Assembly: GCA_022393335.1 (NCBI GenBank)
Contig: JAJEKB010020951.1
Span: forward strand, 1,131,544 to 1,195,543
DNA: 64,000 bases
Direction of reading: 5' to 3'
DNA from: Macrotrachela quadricornifera
Lineage: Eukaryota > Rotifera > Eurotatoria > Philodinida > Philodinidae
The position numbers and the translations under genes were made by a program. Below are positions 41,969-54,214 of this stretch, in pieces; the first letter of the stretch is position 1, and every line of letters begins with the position of its first letter. Below the pieces are notes generated by a model. That model saw only the letters and a program-made list of their open reading frames with translations, searched no databases and was not told the origin of the DNA.

Positions 41969-43045
41969 ATGAATTCAACGCATGAAAGAAATCAAATGGC
42001 TAACGATGGTTTCGATAGAGTATTAGATGAATGGTCTGAACTCCACGATGATGGGGTGATGAATTGTCTTTTGAGGATCATCAAAGCGACGGATAATGAT
42101 GAAAATTGTTGTTCAATTGAAACAGACGATATCAGTTTGAATGAAGTAAAGTTTTGGATTGATGAAAAAAATGAAGAGAGAGATGATATGGACAATGGAA
42201 AAGTGATTTGGATTGGAAAGACTGAAGGAATTGAAAATATCAAAGAAATTCAAGTTGGACTTTGGTTAATGAAACGTGCTGTGTCAAGTAAACGTGGTCG
42301 GCTTCTTTGTTTAGAAATTGGTCGTTTTTTAGATCCTCATGGAGAATATCATGATGAAAGAATGGCAGTGAGGAAAATGAGAAAAGTTCTCAATGAAAAT
42401 GTTTCTCTTAATGAAGATAAATACCGAAGGTGTCATGAATTACTTGATCAGTATGAGAAAACTTTCAATGCTGAATATCTCATTCAACTTTACACATCAG
42501 CGACTTCATTTTGTACAGAGATTAATAAAGACACTTCCGATTTATTCGGTTTATATTATAGTTTGCTTCGACTGCGTCAACGTGCTTTTAAAGGAAAATC
42601 TTATCGAGGTTTAAGAATGTCAAAAGAAGATTTTCGTGATTATGAATGGGCATTTAAGGAAAAAGATCGACGAATAATCAATAATCGTTCGTTCTGTTCC
42701 ACATCGATTGATAAAGACGTTGCAGAAGTTTTTCGACTTGATCAACAATCCAATGAAAATCAAATTGAAGTTTTAATGGTTTTTAACTTTGTTCAATTAT
42801 GTGATACAGCCATTCAACTCTTTCATCTCTCAGAAGATCTTCCAACAATATCAAGATTTGAAGAAGAGAAAGAAGTTTTGATTATTCCAGGTACTCTTTT
42901 TCGAGTCAATAAAATTGAATACGACGAAAATCTTCAAAAAGCAACAATTTTTCTCGAATATCTTCCGGACAAATTTGAATTAATCTCATTGATTCGTTGT
43001 TCTCTTCATCTTCGACGAATGTTGAATAAAATAGCTCGACAGTAA
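41969..43045 (+). CDS. Mono-ADP-ribosyltransferase (R-S-E class)
   Basis: This single-exon frame encodes 358 residues. The C-terminal half has the arginine-type ART fold: SYRGLRM (Arg213), FCSTSIDKDVA with the STS triad at 244-246, and FEEEKEVLIIPG with the E-x-E motif at Glu300-Lys301-Glu302. All three NAD-binding/catalytic elements look intact. These enzymes move ADP-ribose from NAD+ to protein side chains. The N-terminal 110-200 residues are acidic with no domain I recognise; WIGKTEGIENIKEIQVGLWL may be a small recognition fold. There is no signal peptide or membrane helix, so a cytosolic enzyme is likely, unlike vertebrate GPI-anchored ecto-ARTs. Expansion of such genes is known in bdelloids. 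I see no clear AATAAA close to the stop. Confidence 0.85.
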   Translation: MNSTHERNQMANDGFDRVLDEWSELHDDGVMNCLLRIIKATDNDENCCSIETDDISLNEVKFWIDEKNEERDDMDNGKVIWIGKTEGIENIKEIQVGLWLMKRAVSSKRGRLLCLEIGRFLDPHGEYHDERMAVRKMRKVLNENVSLNEDKYRRCHELLDQYEKTFNAEYLIQLYTSATSFCTEINKDTSDLFGLYYSLLRLRQRAFKGKSYRGLRMSKEDFRDYEWAFKEKDRRIINNRSFCSTSIDKDVAEVFRLDQQSNENQIEVLMVFNFVQLCDTAIQLFHLSEDLPTISRFEEEKEVLIIPGTLFRVNKIEYDENLQKATIFLEYLPDKFELISLIRCSLHLRRMLNKIARQ

Positions 43046-43303
43046 ATATTCGAAAGATAAATCGCAGCCGTAGACGATAAGGAGAAATATATGTCTTCAT
43101 TTGAGCATTTGATATACAGAATGGTCCAAAAATCTTCTTTCTTAGAAAAATTACTCGTTCTCTATTATGGTAAACTCAAAAATGCTCAAATGTTGGTATC
43201 TTATCCCTTGTATGTAGACGAATGTTACCCCAATGTTTCATATATCTATCCCTTATTATAAAGGAAATATATAGGCTAACATTCTAGAAATCTTATTTTC
43301 TCC

Positions 43304-44015
43304 GTGGCACGATATTTCTATACCGACTTTTCCGTGCACGACACTTCCGCGCAAATGAATTTTTTCTTTTCTGTTTATGCTCAGCTAATACTAGATGAAT
43401 TACCTGAATTGCTACCGGAATCATCTGGGATGTTACGAAAATCACCTATGATGCTACAGGGATCATCTATGATACTGAAGGGATCGCCTAGGATACTAGA
43501 GAGGTCACCTGAAATGCAAGAGGCATCACATGAAATGCTAGAGGACTGCCTGAGACACTAGATGCACCAACTATGATACTAAACGCATCCATTGGTGATG
43601 CCTGTAGAATCCCATATGACTCATCCAGCAACTCAGGTGATACATCTAGCATCTCAGGTGATGCGTCTAGTATCTCTAGTGATGATTCTAGCATCCCCGA
43701 TGACGTCTCTAGCATCTCAGATGATTCCTTCAGTATCATAGACGATTTCTCTAGCATTCCAGATGATTCCTGTAGTAATCCAGGTAATCCTTCTAACATC
43801 TCAGGTGATTCCACCAATATTATAGGTGACTCCGCTAGCATCTCAGATGATTCTTTCAGCACTAACCCAACATAAACAGAAGAAAAAAATTTCATTTGCG
43901 CGGAAGCGTCGCGCGCGGTATTGTTGCTGCGCGGAAGTGTCGTNNNNNNNNNNATTGTTGCTGCGCGGAAGTGTCGTTTGCGGAAATGTCATGCGCGGAA
44001 ACGTCGGTGAACCCA
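43304..44015. mobile_element. Foldback element with 21-bp minisatellite
   Basis: The outer arms carry CGACACTTCCGCGCAAATGA (43340) and its inverse near 43893-43911, extended by repeats of GCGGAAGTGTCG. Inside are two arrays of a 21-bp unit (consensus TCTAGCATCTCAGGTGATTCC): minus orientation at about 43395-43555, plus at about 43620-43865, ten or so units each side with changes. Both strands are open across the arrays because 21 is divisible by three, giving heptad peptides (SSISDDS and others); I do not regard these as genes. A gap of 10 N lies in the right arm. Confidence 0.75.
43944..43953. other. Assembly gap (10 N)
   Basis: Ten N are flanked on both sides by the same 24-bp phrase (ATTGTTGCTGCGCGGAAGTG and on), so the gap probably hides a collapsed tandem repeat of unknown copy number. 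Confidence 0.9.
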
Positions 44016-44075
44016 CAGATCAGAATCTGTTGTTGAAAAAGCTGAAATAATTGATTATTTGAGACTGGTTAAGGT

Positions 44076-46190
44076 TCAATGCTTCTTTTGATAAACAATA
44101 TCTTTCAAATAACTCCATAGAACATAGCCAGCAGGAGTAAGATCAGGCAATCGGGTAGACCAATCAAGTGTACCATAACAATCAATCAACCGTGTTGGGA
44201 AATTTTTGTCTAGCCAATTACGAACATTAGACGCATAGTGTGCTGGCGCACCATCGTGCATGAAAAAAGAAGATTCATTATGTAATAAACGACAAAAGAA
44301 TGGATAGAAGTAATCATTCAACATTTTAACATAACTTTGACAGGTCACATTGTTCTCGAAGAAGTACGGATCGATCACACCCTGAGACCAAATTCCAGCC
44401 CATACAATAAGTTCTTCTGCTTGTATTGTTTGTTTAAATGTAACATTTGGATTTTGAGTTACCCAATAGACCGAATCATGACGATTAACATGTTCATCGA
44501 GTTTAAATATTGCCTCGTCTGACCAAATAACACGATGGAGAAGATCAAGTTCATCTTCTCGAAGCGATAAAAATGTATCGCAATATTCAATTCTTCGATT
44601 GAAATCATCTTCATTAAGCTTATGAACTAATCTAGGAATATATGGTTTAAACCCTATAGACTTGTAAAAGCGTCCAACTGAAGTTCTTGACCAGAGTTGC
44701 CACCTCTTCTGCTTTTAGCAGAAAAATTCTGCTTTTTGAAGGTTTTTCTGCTTTTTGAGCGTTTTTCTGCTTTTTTAAATATTTTATTGTTTACATTTTT
44801 AACCAACATTTTTCTTTCGAAAGATCTTTTCTTTCATAATTATAACAAAATTGTGACCGTACTTACCGAAGATGTATTGAGAATAAATAATACCCAATAA
44901 GGATAAGAACTTTTCTTTTACAAAAACCCACAAAATCGAAGACAATTTTATGAAGAATTACTTAAGTTGATTTCATTTAGCCATGCATACAACCAAACAG
45001 ACTGACCGATACTCAGGGGCGCACCTAGGTCTCAGAGGCAGAAAGGCGCAAAGTCTTCATTTGTGTAGATTCAACATCAAAACATCCCTGAAAACACAAT
45101 TTTTTGACCAAAGCAAAAATAATATTTTCAGAAGCAGGGGTGCAGCACCCCACACGGTCCCTCCTAGTTACTCCCGTGCCGAAACTGAACCTTTCACTTT
45201 CATCGTTGGCCTGTTCGATTCTATACATAACTAGACGAATTTAAGTCGAACGATTCTCAAAAGAAATCTTATAGAATTTCGGCAATTCTGGGAAAAGAAA
45301 ATCTTTCATCTCTGTTACGAAATCTTCACTCTCGACATATTTCTAACAGTTACTGTTGTTCTTGTTTTATTCTAAATGACAATAACTCAACAGTAAACAA
45401 AATTATCATATCCAACCGGTTATGAATGTTTATATTTTCCCTCACTTCAATCATCAAATTTTAAAAAGTTCATATGCTTCTTATATGTTTTTACCGTCCT
45501 GTAGCAATGCTTATGTTGACTCAGCATTCTCAAAATTGAAACATTTATCATATAATAAATGGAATTGTACGAGAAGAAAACTTATATCGCGGAAGTAAAA
45601 ATACGTTTAATTTTCTCCTTATCATAACTGAGCTGCGTAAATATCTATCAGATAATTAAGATTTATTAAAAGCTATTAAATCAAATGGAAAATATGTAGT
45701 CAAAAGAAAATGTGTCCAATAATCCTATTCGCCAATTAAGTAGGTCTATTTCTTGATCTTGTATAACTCTATTTTTTAACGATTCACTATTTTCTTGATT
45801 TTGTACAATAAAAATGAGAATTTAATGTAAAATTTCTTAATTAATACACTGGAACAAGTTTAAAAATCGTTTATGTCACAAAAAATAGGCTTTCTGTTTT
45901 CTATCTGCTTTTCGATGATGAAATTTCTGCCATTTTCTGCTATTTATAAATTGTTTTCTGCTTTTTGGACTTTAGAAGGTGGCAACACTGTTCTTGACAT
46001 ACTTAAATCTGTGCTCATTTGACGAGTCGACGTCTAAGGTTTCTTTTTCAAAATCAACGATACTGTGTCTTTTGTAGTTTTATCAGTAACTGATACTAGT
46101 CTACCATTGGACTAACATCAAATGGAGAACCAGTCTCTTCAAATTTATTCATCAATACTCTTATCGTATCTCAATACGGAGGATTATTAT
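44076..46190 (-). pseudogene. mariner/Tc1-type transposase relic, split
   Basis: On the minus strand, an N-terminal piece (near 46185-46000) has MNKFEETGSPFDVSP and STDLSMSRTSVG, typical of the helix-turn-helix region, but with a stop codon at about 46105 and a frame change. After an inserted element (44692-45990) the frame resumes with RFYKSIGFKPYIPR, then WSDEAIFKLDEH (first catalytic Asp), FFMHDGAPAHYA (second), and RLPDLTPAGYVLWSYLKD (third block). The middle and C-terminal part is open from about 44683 to the stop at 44076-44078. It resembles the mariner-like family whose third block reads SPDLTP-x-D; here Asp is replaced by Gly (PAGY), so it is inactive. Confidence 0.75.
44684..45998. 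mobile_element. hAT-like element inside the transposase relic
   Basis: The element occupies 44692-45990 (1,299 bp). Ends are CAGAGTTGCCACCTCTTCT and, inverted, CAGTGTTGCCACCTTCT. The 8-bp direct repeat TTCTTGAC flanks it at 44684-44691 and 45991-45998, as for hAT elements. Subterminal TTCTGCTTTTT is repeated. Near 45500-45600 (+) a decayed frame reads SNAYVDSAFSKLKHLSYNK, like the hAT C-terminal dimerisation block, so this is a degraded autonomous copy. Removing it and one repeat makes the host transposase frame continuous (MSRTSVGRFYKS). Confidence 0.8.
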
Positions 46191-46199
46191 TTATTTCCT

Positions 46200-47737
46200 T
46201 GCATCATAATCTTTGCACATTTATTGGATATTCAAGACGATACATGTTTGACAATCCATACCTTCTCATTCACACTTAATTGATTTCATGCCATGTATTA
46301 TTCTGAATCTGAAATTTATGAATGTATACACTGTTTTGACGACAGATTGTTGTTATCTGTGTATAAGGATGTATAAATAGACAGATAAAAGTTTATAAAA
46401 ATGGTTTGAAATTATACTGTAATATTTTATAGAACTTGTATTAAGCAGAAAAATCGTATCCATTTTATCTTAGCACATAGGAACATTGATTTGTCTATGT
46501 ATCTCATATCAAAAAAAACTTTAAGTAAGCCTCTATCACTGATAAAAATTTCAGCCAATTTGGACGATATCTGGCGAAGATATTAAAATTTCTTATCGCC
46601 GAGTTACTTATGGCTCCCCTGTATATCATAATTACTAGAGCTAACCAAATAGAATCTCCTAAGCAAGCTCCTTCAGTCATCACAGACTGATAAGTAGCGA
46701 TGCAATGAAATTATTCAAATGCGAAGAACAATTCATAAACGAGTGAAAATATTTTCGTGAGCAATGACATAAATCACTATCTCGTAAGATTTCTAAGCGA
46801 GTTCTCCAAATCGAAATCTTCATCAATCGCACAAAATGTTACACATAATGATCTCCCAAAAACAGGCGTTACTATATGGATCCAAGTATTACAAACAGCC
46901 ACCAAATATACTAAGAAAGCGAATAATTCTATTATAGTCTATGGTTTCTTCAGTTAATTATATAAGAATAACTGCTCTTAGCATATAAAATCGCACGCAT
47001 CTGGATGAAATAGTAGAGAATGGAGATCTACAACGGTCACACTACGTATTTCATGTTATTGCAACTTCTTGCTTTTGTAGAATTGTTACTCTTAATAATT
47101 ACTAATCACTATTAAAAAATGGCTTCAAGTCTGAATCAAATAGCAGGAAATGAAATACCACATCGTTTTCTCTGAGGTCGTTTTTTGTCTATTTTCAATG
47201 CTGCGTACCTCATTAGTGAAATAAAGGAACATATTAACCGATCACGGTGAAATTTCCATCCGAAACTACCTCGACTTTTTAATGGGGTCGAAATGTTCCT
47301 AATACGTCCTCCATCCTTTATAACTAAGTTTTAAAATAAACTAATATAAAATTCATTCGATTGAATTAATTAAAATAATCCAATATCAATAATATGCCAG
47401 GAAGAGAAATTACTTCAACTTAAATAAGTTTTGACTTTCTGTTAGATGAAATTTATTATGGTCATTCACATAAATAAAATAGATATACGCAAAAATTAAA
47501 AAGAAATTTTCATAGAGATTTAAATGAATAATTAGTTATGTTATTTATTAAAAAGTATTTCTTTCGAGAAGCTACAAATAAGAAATTAGACAAGCGTTAT
47601 AAATCACCAAAAATATACAAAAGCGAAGTTACATAAAAATAATAGACTGTTGAAAGTTATGTTTTTGTTTGACAGTCGAGTAAATAATCTGAAACATAAA
47701 TTATGATATTAATTAATTTTTATTCAACTTCGTTATT
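46200..47737. other. Intergenic, no supported gene
   Basis: The stretch is AT-rich and has no supported coding sequence. The 66-codon open frame at 46757 has no family signature. GTTAATAT and AATAAA-like strings are common but uninformative. Confidence 0.55.
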
Positions 47738-48329
47738 TCATTTGCTATTATGATACGGGATATACACGTCGTTGTGTCTTAGTTCGAAATTCAACAATAG
47801 ATTTGTGAAATTCTTTCTTATAAAATTTTGATGGTAATATATATATAATAAAGTGATCATAGATGGAATAAATGAAATAAAATATCCAATAAGAAATAAC
47901 CATGAATCATTAATTGATTGCATATATTTTGATATAAATGTAATAATTAAATGTGGTAATGCAAGAATAACTAAAACAATTGGTGCAATAAATAAATGTT
48001 TATGTTCTCGAAATTGTTCTCGTAAAAGTTCTTTATACTTTCGATGAGTCTGAATATTTGATTGTTGATGAGATTTTTTAGTTATAAGAATAATAGCTGA
48101 AATTAAATTGATCAAAAAAGGAGCAAAAAACTGAAATATACATGGTGTGTTCGAATAGTATCCGGATTGGGTTTATTATAAAACAACAAAACACATTATA
48201 ATTATGAATGTATCTGTTCCTTTTCGAAGTATCGTCCTTCTGCCGAAATACACTTTTGCCATCGCTCTGGAAGTTTTTGTATAGCTGTGGTAAAGTCATC
48301 TTCAGACATACTGTTTAGACACTGGTATA

Positions 48330-50324
48330 TTGATGATCAGGGCTGCCAACTCCGAGGATGTCGAATGGGGTACAAAAATTCTCAAATGGGGTACACATGA
48401 GGTACATTTTTTCTTCAAATGGGGTACATTCGTGGGGTACGTTATTTTTTCAGAAATTAAAGGTATACCACTGAAAAATTAGTTAAAAAACGCGTTTTCT
48501 TAGAAATGAGAGAACGTATTTTAACTTCTCTCTACAAGACATATTCCATCGATAATGTTGTGCTTTTCTGATCAGCACTGATTTGCTGATTTGTTTTCTC
48601 CTTTGATGTCGACGAGTGAGTTAATGAGTTCATCGTTGTTTATTTAAGCAAGTTCTAATCTATAGTATTTTTTCAGTCTTTTGAACGCAAACATAGACGA
48701 ATAAACGAGATAGTTCAAAAGTAGAGTAATATTGATACGTTGAAGGAGAAAATCGGATTTGTGATTTTCAAATTTTAAGCAGAATTTTTTGAGTTTCAGT
48801 GAGTTTCGCTGAATGTCAAAGGAAATTTTTGCAAAACGAGTATTATCTAAGCATTATGTTCTATACCATCTTCCGTAGTATTATTGCAGTGAATATCAAT
48901 AGCATCAATTTGAGCACGTTTTCGATATTATTGATCAAGATATTTTTCGAACTATTTTTTGATTTCTCGATGGACATTCGATATTCAAATAATTTTTGAA
49001 ATTTAGTGATCAAAATTTTATTTTCGTGGGAACTCAGAACGCTTTAGGATCTAGATAATATTTTTCGCTTTAATTTCTCTTTTCTTGAAAGAGATATGGT
49101 CATCCGACTAACTTTAAGTATTTTCAAGCATCTGGATCAAGTTATAACTTAGAAAATAATTTTCAATTTTTTCAATTAACCTATAGTTTCCGTGATGCAG
49201 TTTGAATAGATCATAATCGACTTTCATGATCGGCGTGCGGTTTTCAAAATAGTTTTGGTGCAGCCAAATAGAGAACTTCCGTAAAAACCCTATCTTTCGA
49301 ATGCTATCTTAATTAGATAACTTGAGACTCACGTTGAAAATCCTACTTCAATCATCTAAGCAGGCTGACCTATCAGTGAGCTGGAGGGAGGGGGTAGTCC
49401 TTCTAAAAATTTGAAAACATGTCTCACTTGCTGCCATAGCTTATAAAACTTTCTGCTAAAGTTTTTGAACTTTCCCGATAAACGAGCACAGGAAAACGGA
49501 ATTTTGAGCTCTTTCTCTTGATTTTCTGACAGAAAATTCGATTAAAACATTTTCTATCAGCAAAATCTCGTAGAAAATGCATGGTTTCAATGTTTTCTAC
49601 CTGATATATACCAGAAAAACATATTATAGCACTTTCTGGCCTTTCTGCCAAATTTTAGCCTCTCCCATATTTTAAAAAAATCAGGATCCAGGCATCTAAG
49701 TCAAAAACAATAACACAGGCGACAAGTTTTTAAATAATCTAAAGCACCAGTCTCTATCGGGAGGACAGGAGAATCCTCGCGAAAGTCATATATCATTCAA
49801 AGGCGCCAAAAAATAATGTTAAAAGAATATCTCGATTGAGAAATGTCTGCTCGCACAAGTTTAAGTGATTCTTGACTTCATAGTGATTTTCACTATTTCG
49901 GGAGTTACGCTAACCTTCTCTTTTACAATAATTTCCACGTTTGATCTTCATAGCTGTTTAGATTATAGAATGATTTTTAGAATTGAAATCGGATTTTTTC
50001 CTTTTCTCAGTACATATCCTAAAATCAATCTGACTTCAATGTAAAACTGAGAGGTCAGAAGAAGAGGAAAGATAAGTCTATGCAGAAGCAATGGTTACTT
50101 ATACTTACTGATCTTAAGTCAGTCGTTATGATTTACACTTCGCATCTCTACAAACAACGAGACTATTTAAAGAGAAAATCTCCTTCATTTTACTCAAAGA
50201 TGATCTATTTACAGTGTCAAAGCAAAAATTCTAAATAGGGTACAAAATACGTACCCCAGGGGTACAGATTTTTGTGGGGTACTGTACCCCAAAATGGGGT
50301 ACAGTTGGCAGCCCTGTTGATGAT
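48330..50324. mobile_element. Non-autonomous hAT-like element nested in mariner
   Basis: The element is 48338-50316 (1,979 bp) with perfect 14-bp TIRs CAGGGCTGCCAACT and the 8-bp target duplication TTGATGAT at 48330-48337 and 50317-50324. Subterminal regions on both sides carry many GGGGTAC repeats (for example near 48368-48440 and 50238-50300), as expected for transposase-binding sites. No intact transposase was seen in the interior, which has only short open frames. Confidence 0.88.
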
Positions 50325-50343
50325 TCGAATGCACTTCGATCAT

Positions 50344-51261
50344 TTAGCGTCTTCCCTTGAGATATTCTTTCAAAACAGGAAACTGAAAATCATCACTGGG
50401 GGCTAGATCTGGAGAATAAGATGGATAACGAAGCAATTCATATTTTAAATTATGAATAGTAGAATAAACAAGTTGTGAGGTGTGTGCCAGTGCATTGTCG
50501 TGATGAAGGATAACACCAGTTGAAATCAAACCTCGCCGTTGTTTTTTAATTTCAGGATGCAGTTGATCAACCAAAATATTAGCATAATATGTCTTCGTTA
50601 TTGTTACATCTGGTGGTGTAGGTTCCTTGACAATAATTCCTTTGTGGTCCCAGAAAAACGAATATAAGACTTTATTAGCTGATTTTTCTTGTTTGAGTTT
50701 CGTTGGTGGTGGAGAATCAGCTCTTTTCCATTGCTTTGATGATTGTTTTGACTCAGGTTGATAAAAATACATCCACAACTCATCACCTGTTACTATTCGG
50801 AAAAGAAAGTCACTTCCTTCAATAGCATAGCGAGCCAAAAGTTCTTCACATGCTTGAACACGTTCATGTCTTTTATCAGGTGTCAGTAAATATGGTACCC
50901 ATGTTAAAGAGACTTTAGTCATATGTAATTTTTCGTGTATAATACCATGTACTGTGCTGGTTGATATGCCAAGGGTGTCTGCTATTTGTTGAATGGTAAT
51001 TCGACGATCTTCGATAATTAGAGATTCGACAACTTTAATAGTTTTATCATCTGTTGCACTAATTGGTCGACCACATTTAGGACCATCTTCAATACTCACT
51101 TGATCATCTTTAAAACGACGAACCCAGTCGAAAACGGTTGTACGTGATGGAGCTTGGTCACCATAAACTACCACTATACGTTCATAAATATTGGTTGGAG
51201 ATTGTCCTTCCAAAATAAGAAACTTTATTATTGAGCAATACTCAAGCTTTCGATTTTCCAT
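50344..51261 (-). pseudogene. mariner transposase, C-terminus lost
   Basis: The start is set at MENRKLEYCSIIKF (51261), the usual mariner beginning; the frame is open further up without meaning. Order: two HTH units (SRTTVFDWVRRFKDDQ; ITIQQIADTLGISTSTVHGI, then LHMTKVSLTWVPYLLT), catalytic blocks TGDELWMYFYQPESK (Asp 1), VILHHDNALAHTS (Asp 2), YSPDLAPSDDFQFPVLK (Asp 3), so the DD34D triad is present. After KEYLKGRR a one-base loss creates TAA at 50344-50346. The remaining tail is recognisable beyond the nested element, near 48310-48210 (MSEDDFTTAIQKLPERWQKC), out of frame and split. It binds and cuts the TIRs of its own element when intact; this copy is dead. Confidence 0.88.
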
Positions 51262-54214
51262 CAGTATAAAAAGGGTGATCTGATAAAAATCGTTATATCC
51301 AAGGATAGTCATTTCATTGGTTAGTGATTATGACACTTATAGATGGAGCACTGTTCCAACTATACATAGACTAAAAGCTAAGAACAATATCGCGTCTCAT
51401 TCTTTTATAATAAAACCAATCCGGATACTTTTCGAACGCACCATGTATGTATAAATGAATTAAGTATTTTCAAATTCGATGAATAAGTGACAATACACCA
51501 TATTCGTTTTTCATTATCATTATTATTTTCTTCATCAATTAAACGTCGATAAATAGGATCATAAATAAATGTACATATAATAACAATTAAAATGATAATA
51601 ATAACTAATTTAGCTATTTTTTTACTTTTTTTCTTGATAAACTTCGCACCTTTTATTATAGTTATTGCTCTTTCAATAGCTACACATGCATTTAACCATT
51701 GATTCATATTAAGACAAATTTGTAAAAGAAAATCAAGAAAAATACATTGAATTTGTAAAAATAATTTATTTGAAATAATTGTCATTTGTGTAAGAATAAG
51801 TATTGAAAATTTCAATCGAAATAAAATCATTATAAATAATGTACTAATTGATGAATCTAATAAATATAACCCAAAACCAACTTCACGTACAATTTTATTT
51901 TTAAATATAAATAAAGAAAGAATACTATTAATAAATCCTGCTATAATAAAAATAATTGTTAATACTAAACTAAATTTTACAATAGATGATTGATATTTAA
52001 TATTTCAATGTGGTATAATATGATAACTTAAAATAGTATCAAGTGATAAACCAAATCCATTTGTACTAAATTGACATTTTCTTCCATAATAACATGAAGA
52101 ACAAATATATATTGATTGATTAGTTGCGGTAATACCGATACATAATAAATCAAATGAACATGTACAATTATATGATATATTACAATATTTTCCATACCAA
52201 CCTTTTTCACATTGACAAAATGTTTCTTTTTCGAAATAATTTGAATATTTAATACATTTACCATGATTATATTGATGATTTAAACAACTATAAATGTTAT
52301 TATTACTTAATGGAATATTAATTATGAATGCTAAACAATGAATAGGTAAAAATGAAAAATTTATTGGAAATAATAAACTTCCTCGATAAGTTAAGGAAAT
52401 TTTTTCATATATATCAATATGTATAAAATAATTTTTTGATTGATTTTTTGGTCGAATTGAATAAATTAAATAAATATTATATTTTGTATTACAATCTCTT
52501 ACTGATAAATAAGTAATTTGTTCATATGAATGAATAATTCTTTGATTACTATCATCAATCAATGAAATAATTATTACAAATGATGTTTGCCAAGAATTTG
52601 ATAATGCTCGAAATTTCAATGTAAGACTAATTTGTTGATTTTGATATTGACATTTTGAACCAAAATAACTAGATGGACAAAGACATGTATTTATTGTTAA
52701 ATTATTTTCATTATTTAACCAAACACGTAAATCAAGACCACGATGACAACGAGGTTCATATTGATTAGACATTTTAATAATAGATGAACTTAATAATATT
52801 GTATTTTCAATATTCTTTGTTTTGCTTATTCCATCGATTACCTTTCTTTTCTTCATTCTTAAAGAGTTACATATAAACTTTTCAATATCAGAAACAGATG
52901 ATGAATAAGGAGTCTGACAAATATCATAAGCTATTGACTCTGTTTGGTTTTTTTCACAAAATTCTTCATCATCTTCATGATCACAATCTTTAAAACCATT
53001 ACATAACTGTGCTGAAGTTGAAAGACATAATGGAAAGCCATCTTTCACACAATAAAAATGATTGAAAATAATGAATTCATCTATAAATATACATAATCTT
53101 TGCTCGTCAGTACCACCAAGACAATCAACTTTTCCACCATTTACTTGTTCAATAGGTAAATACATAAATTGATTTGTATGAGGTGAAACACACATGTATT
53201 CATTTGAAGAACAATTTAATGATGGTGATAAATGACAATCAATTTCATCTTCATTATTTAAACAATTCTGAAATCCATCACAACGAGTATAAATATTATT
53301 ATATTCCCATTGTTGACATTCTGTTTCATCTGTTTCATTTTGTCCGAAAATATTTATTGGTATTAATTCAGTAAATTTATCACAAATTGTCTGAAATGAT
53401 ATATTTCTTCGACTGTAAATAAAATTCAAATCTTCATCTTCACATTTGATTCCATCAAAAAGTCCACAATCACAGTGATCATTTCTAATTAATATCTGAT
53501 GAATATATTTATTAGATGTTTTACATTCATAATAATCTTGTCTTATTCCTTCTAATATACCATTTATATTATCGGTCTGATACACAATTTCATCATCTTC
53601 ATAAGGATAATCATATATCATATCCTTGAGATGAAACTTTCCAATACATTTGGATGAATTAGCACATTGATACATGTTAGATTTGTTACATATTGCAGAA
53701 GTATAATTACCAGTTATAGAAGATTTCTTGAGCGTTTTGTATAAGTTGTTTAAGTGTTTCTCATATTTTTGAATCCATAGAATTGAAATAACCATTGTAA
53801 ACTCATACACTTTAGGATGATAACGTGTTTCATAATTAAATAATATCTTAGTTGTTTTATCAAAAATATCATCGTAACGAGAATTATTGTAACATATATA
53901 AGGAGGGTCCAGCTGCCAGTTACCCATAGATTGTGAGTGATTTCTTGTATAAGCAGTATAAACATGACCAAATAAAACTGGAATATTTGGAATATACAAC
54001 ATTTCTGGACATATTGAATCATAAAATGAATATTTTTAATCTGGAATACTAAGAAGACATTTAAATGCTGACCAACATTCATCAGTTACAGAATCATCTT
54101 TGACTGAATACATTGCTTTTATTAAGAGATCTTTACGTTGTCTGAAACAAGAACTTGTTATAAATGTATAGTCACATGTTCTATCTTCACATTTAAATGA
54201 TGCCCAAGGCGAAC

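Larger units (their letters stand above)
48141..51445 (-). mobile_element. mariner element in receptor exon
   Basis: TIRs CATGGTGTGTTCGAATAGTA (48141) and CATGGTGCGTTCGAAAAGTA (51445, minus strand) continue to TCCGGATTGG and are flanked by TA (48139-48140, 51446-51447). Length is 3,305 bp, or about 1,318 bp without the nested hAT-like element, the normal mariner size. The transposase (51261 down) has lost its tail. Removing the element and one TA restores the receptor frame as SFIHIFQFFAPFLINL. Confidence 0.9.

Noticed and set aside
43488..43895. Coding genes on both strands across the 21-bp array
   Set aside because: The open frames follow from a repeat length divisible by three and mirror each other; no start context, domain or end structure supports a protein.
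52005..52007. TGA as selenocysteine codon in the receptor
   Set aside because: The position lies in a linker before TM1, no selenium-insertion hairpin was sought or seen, and the gene has other clear lesions; a nonsense change is simpler.
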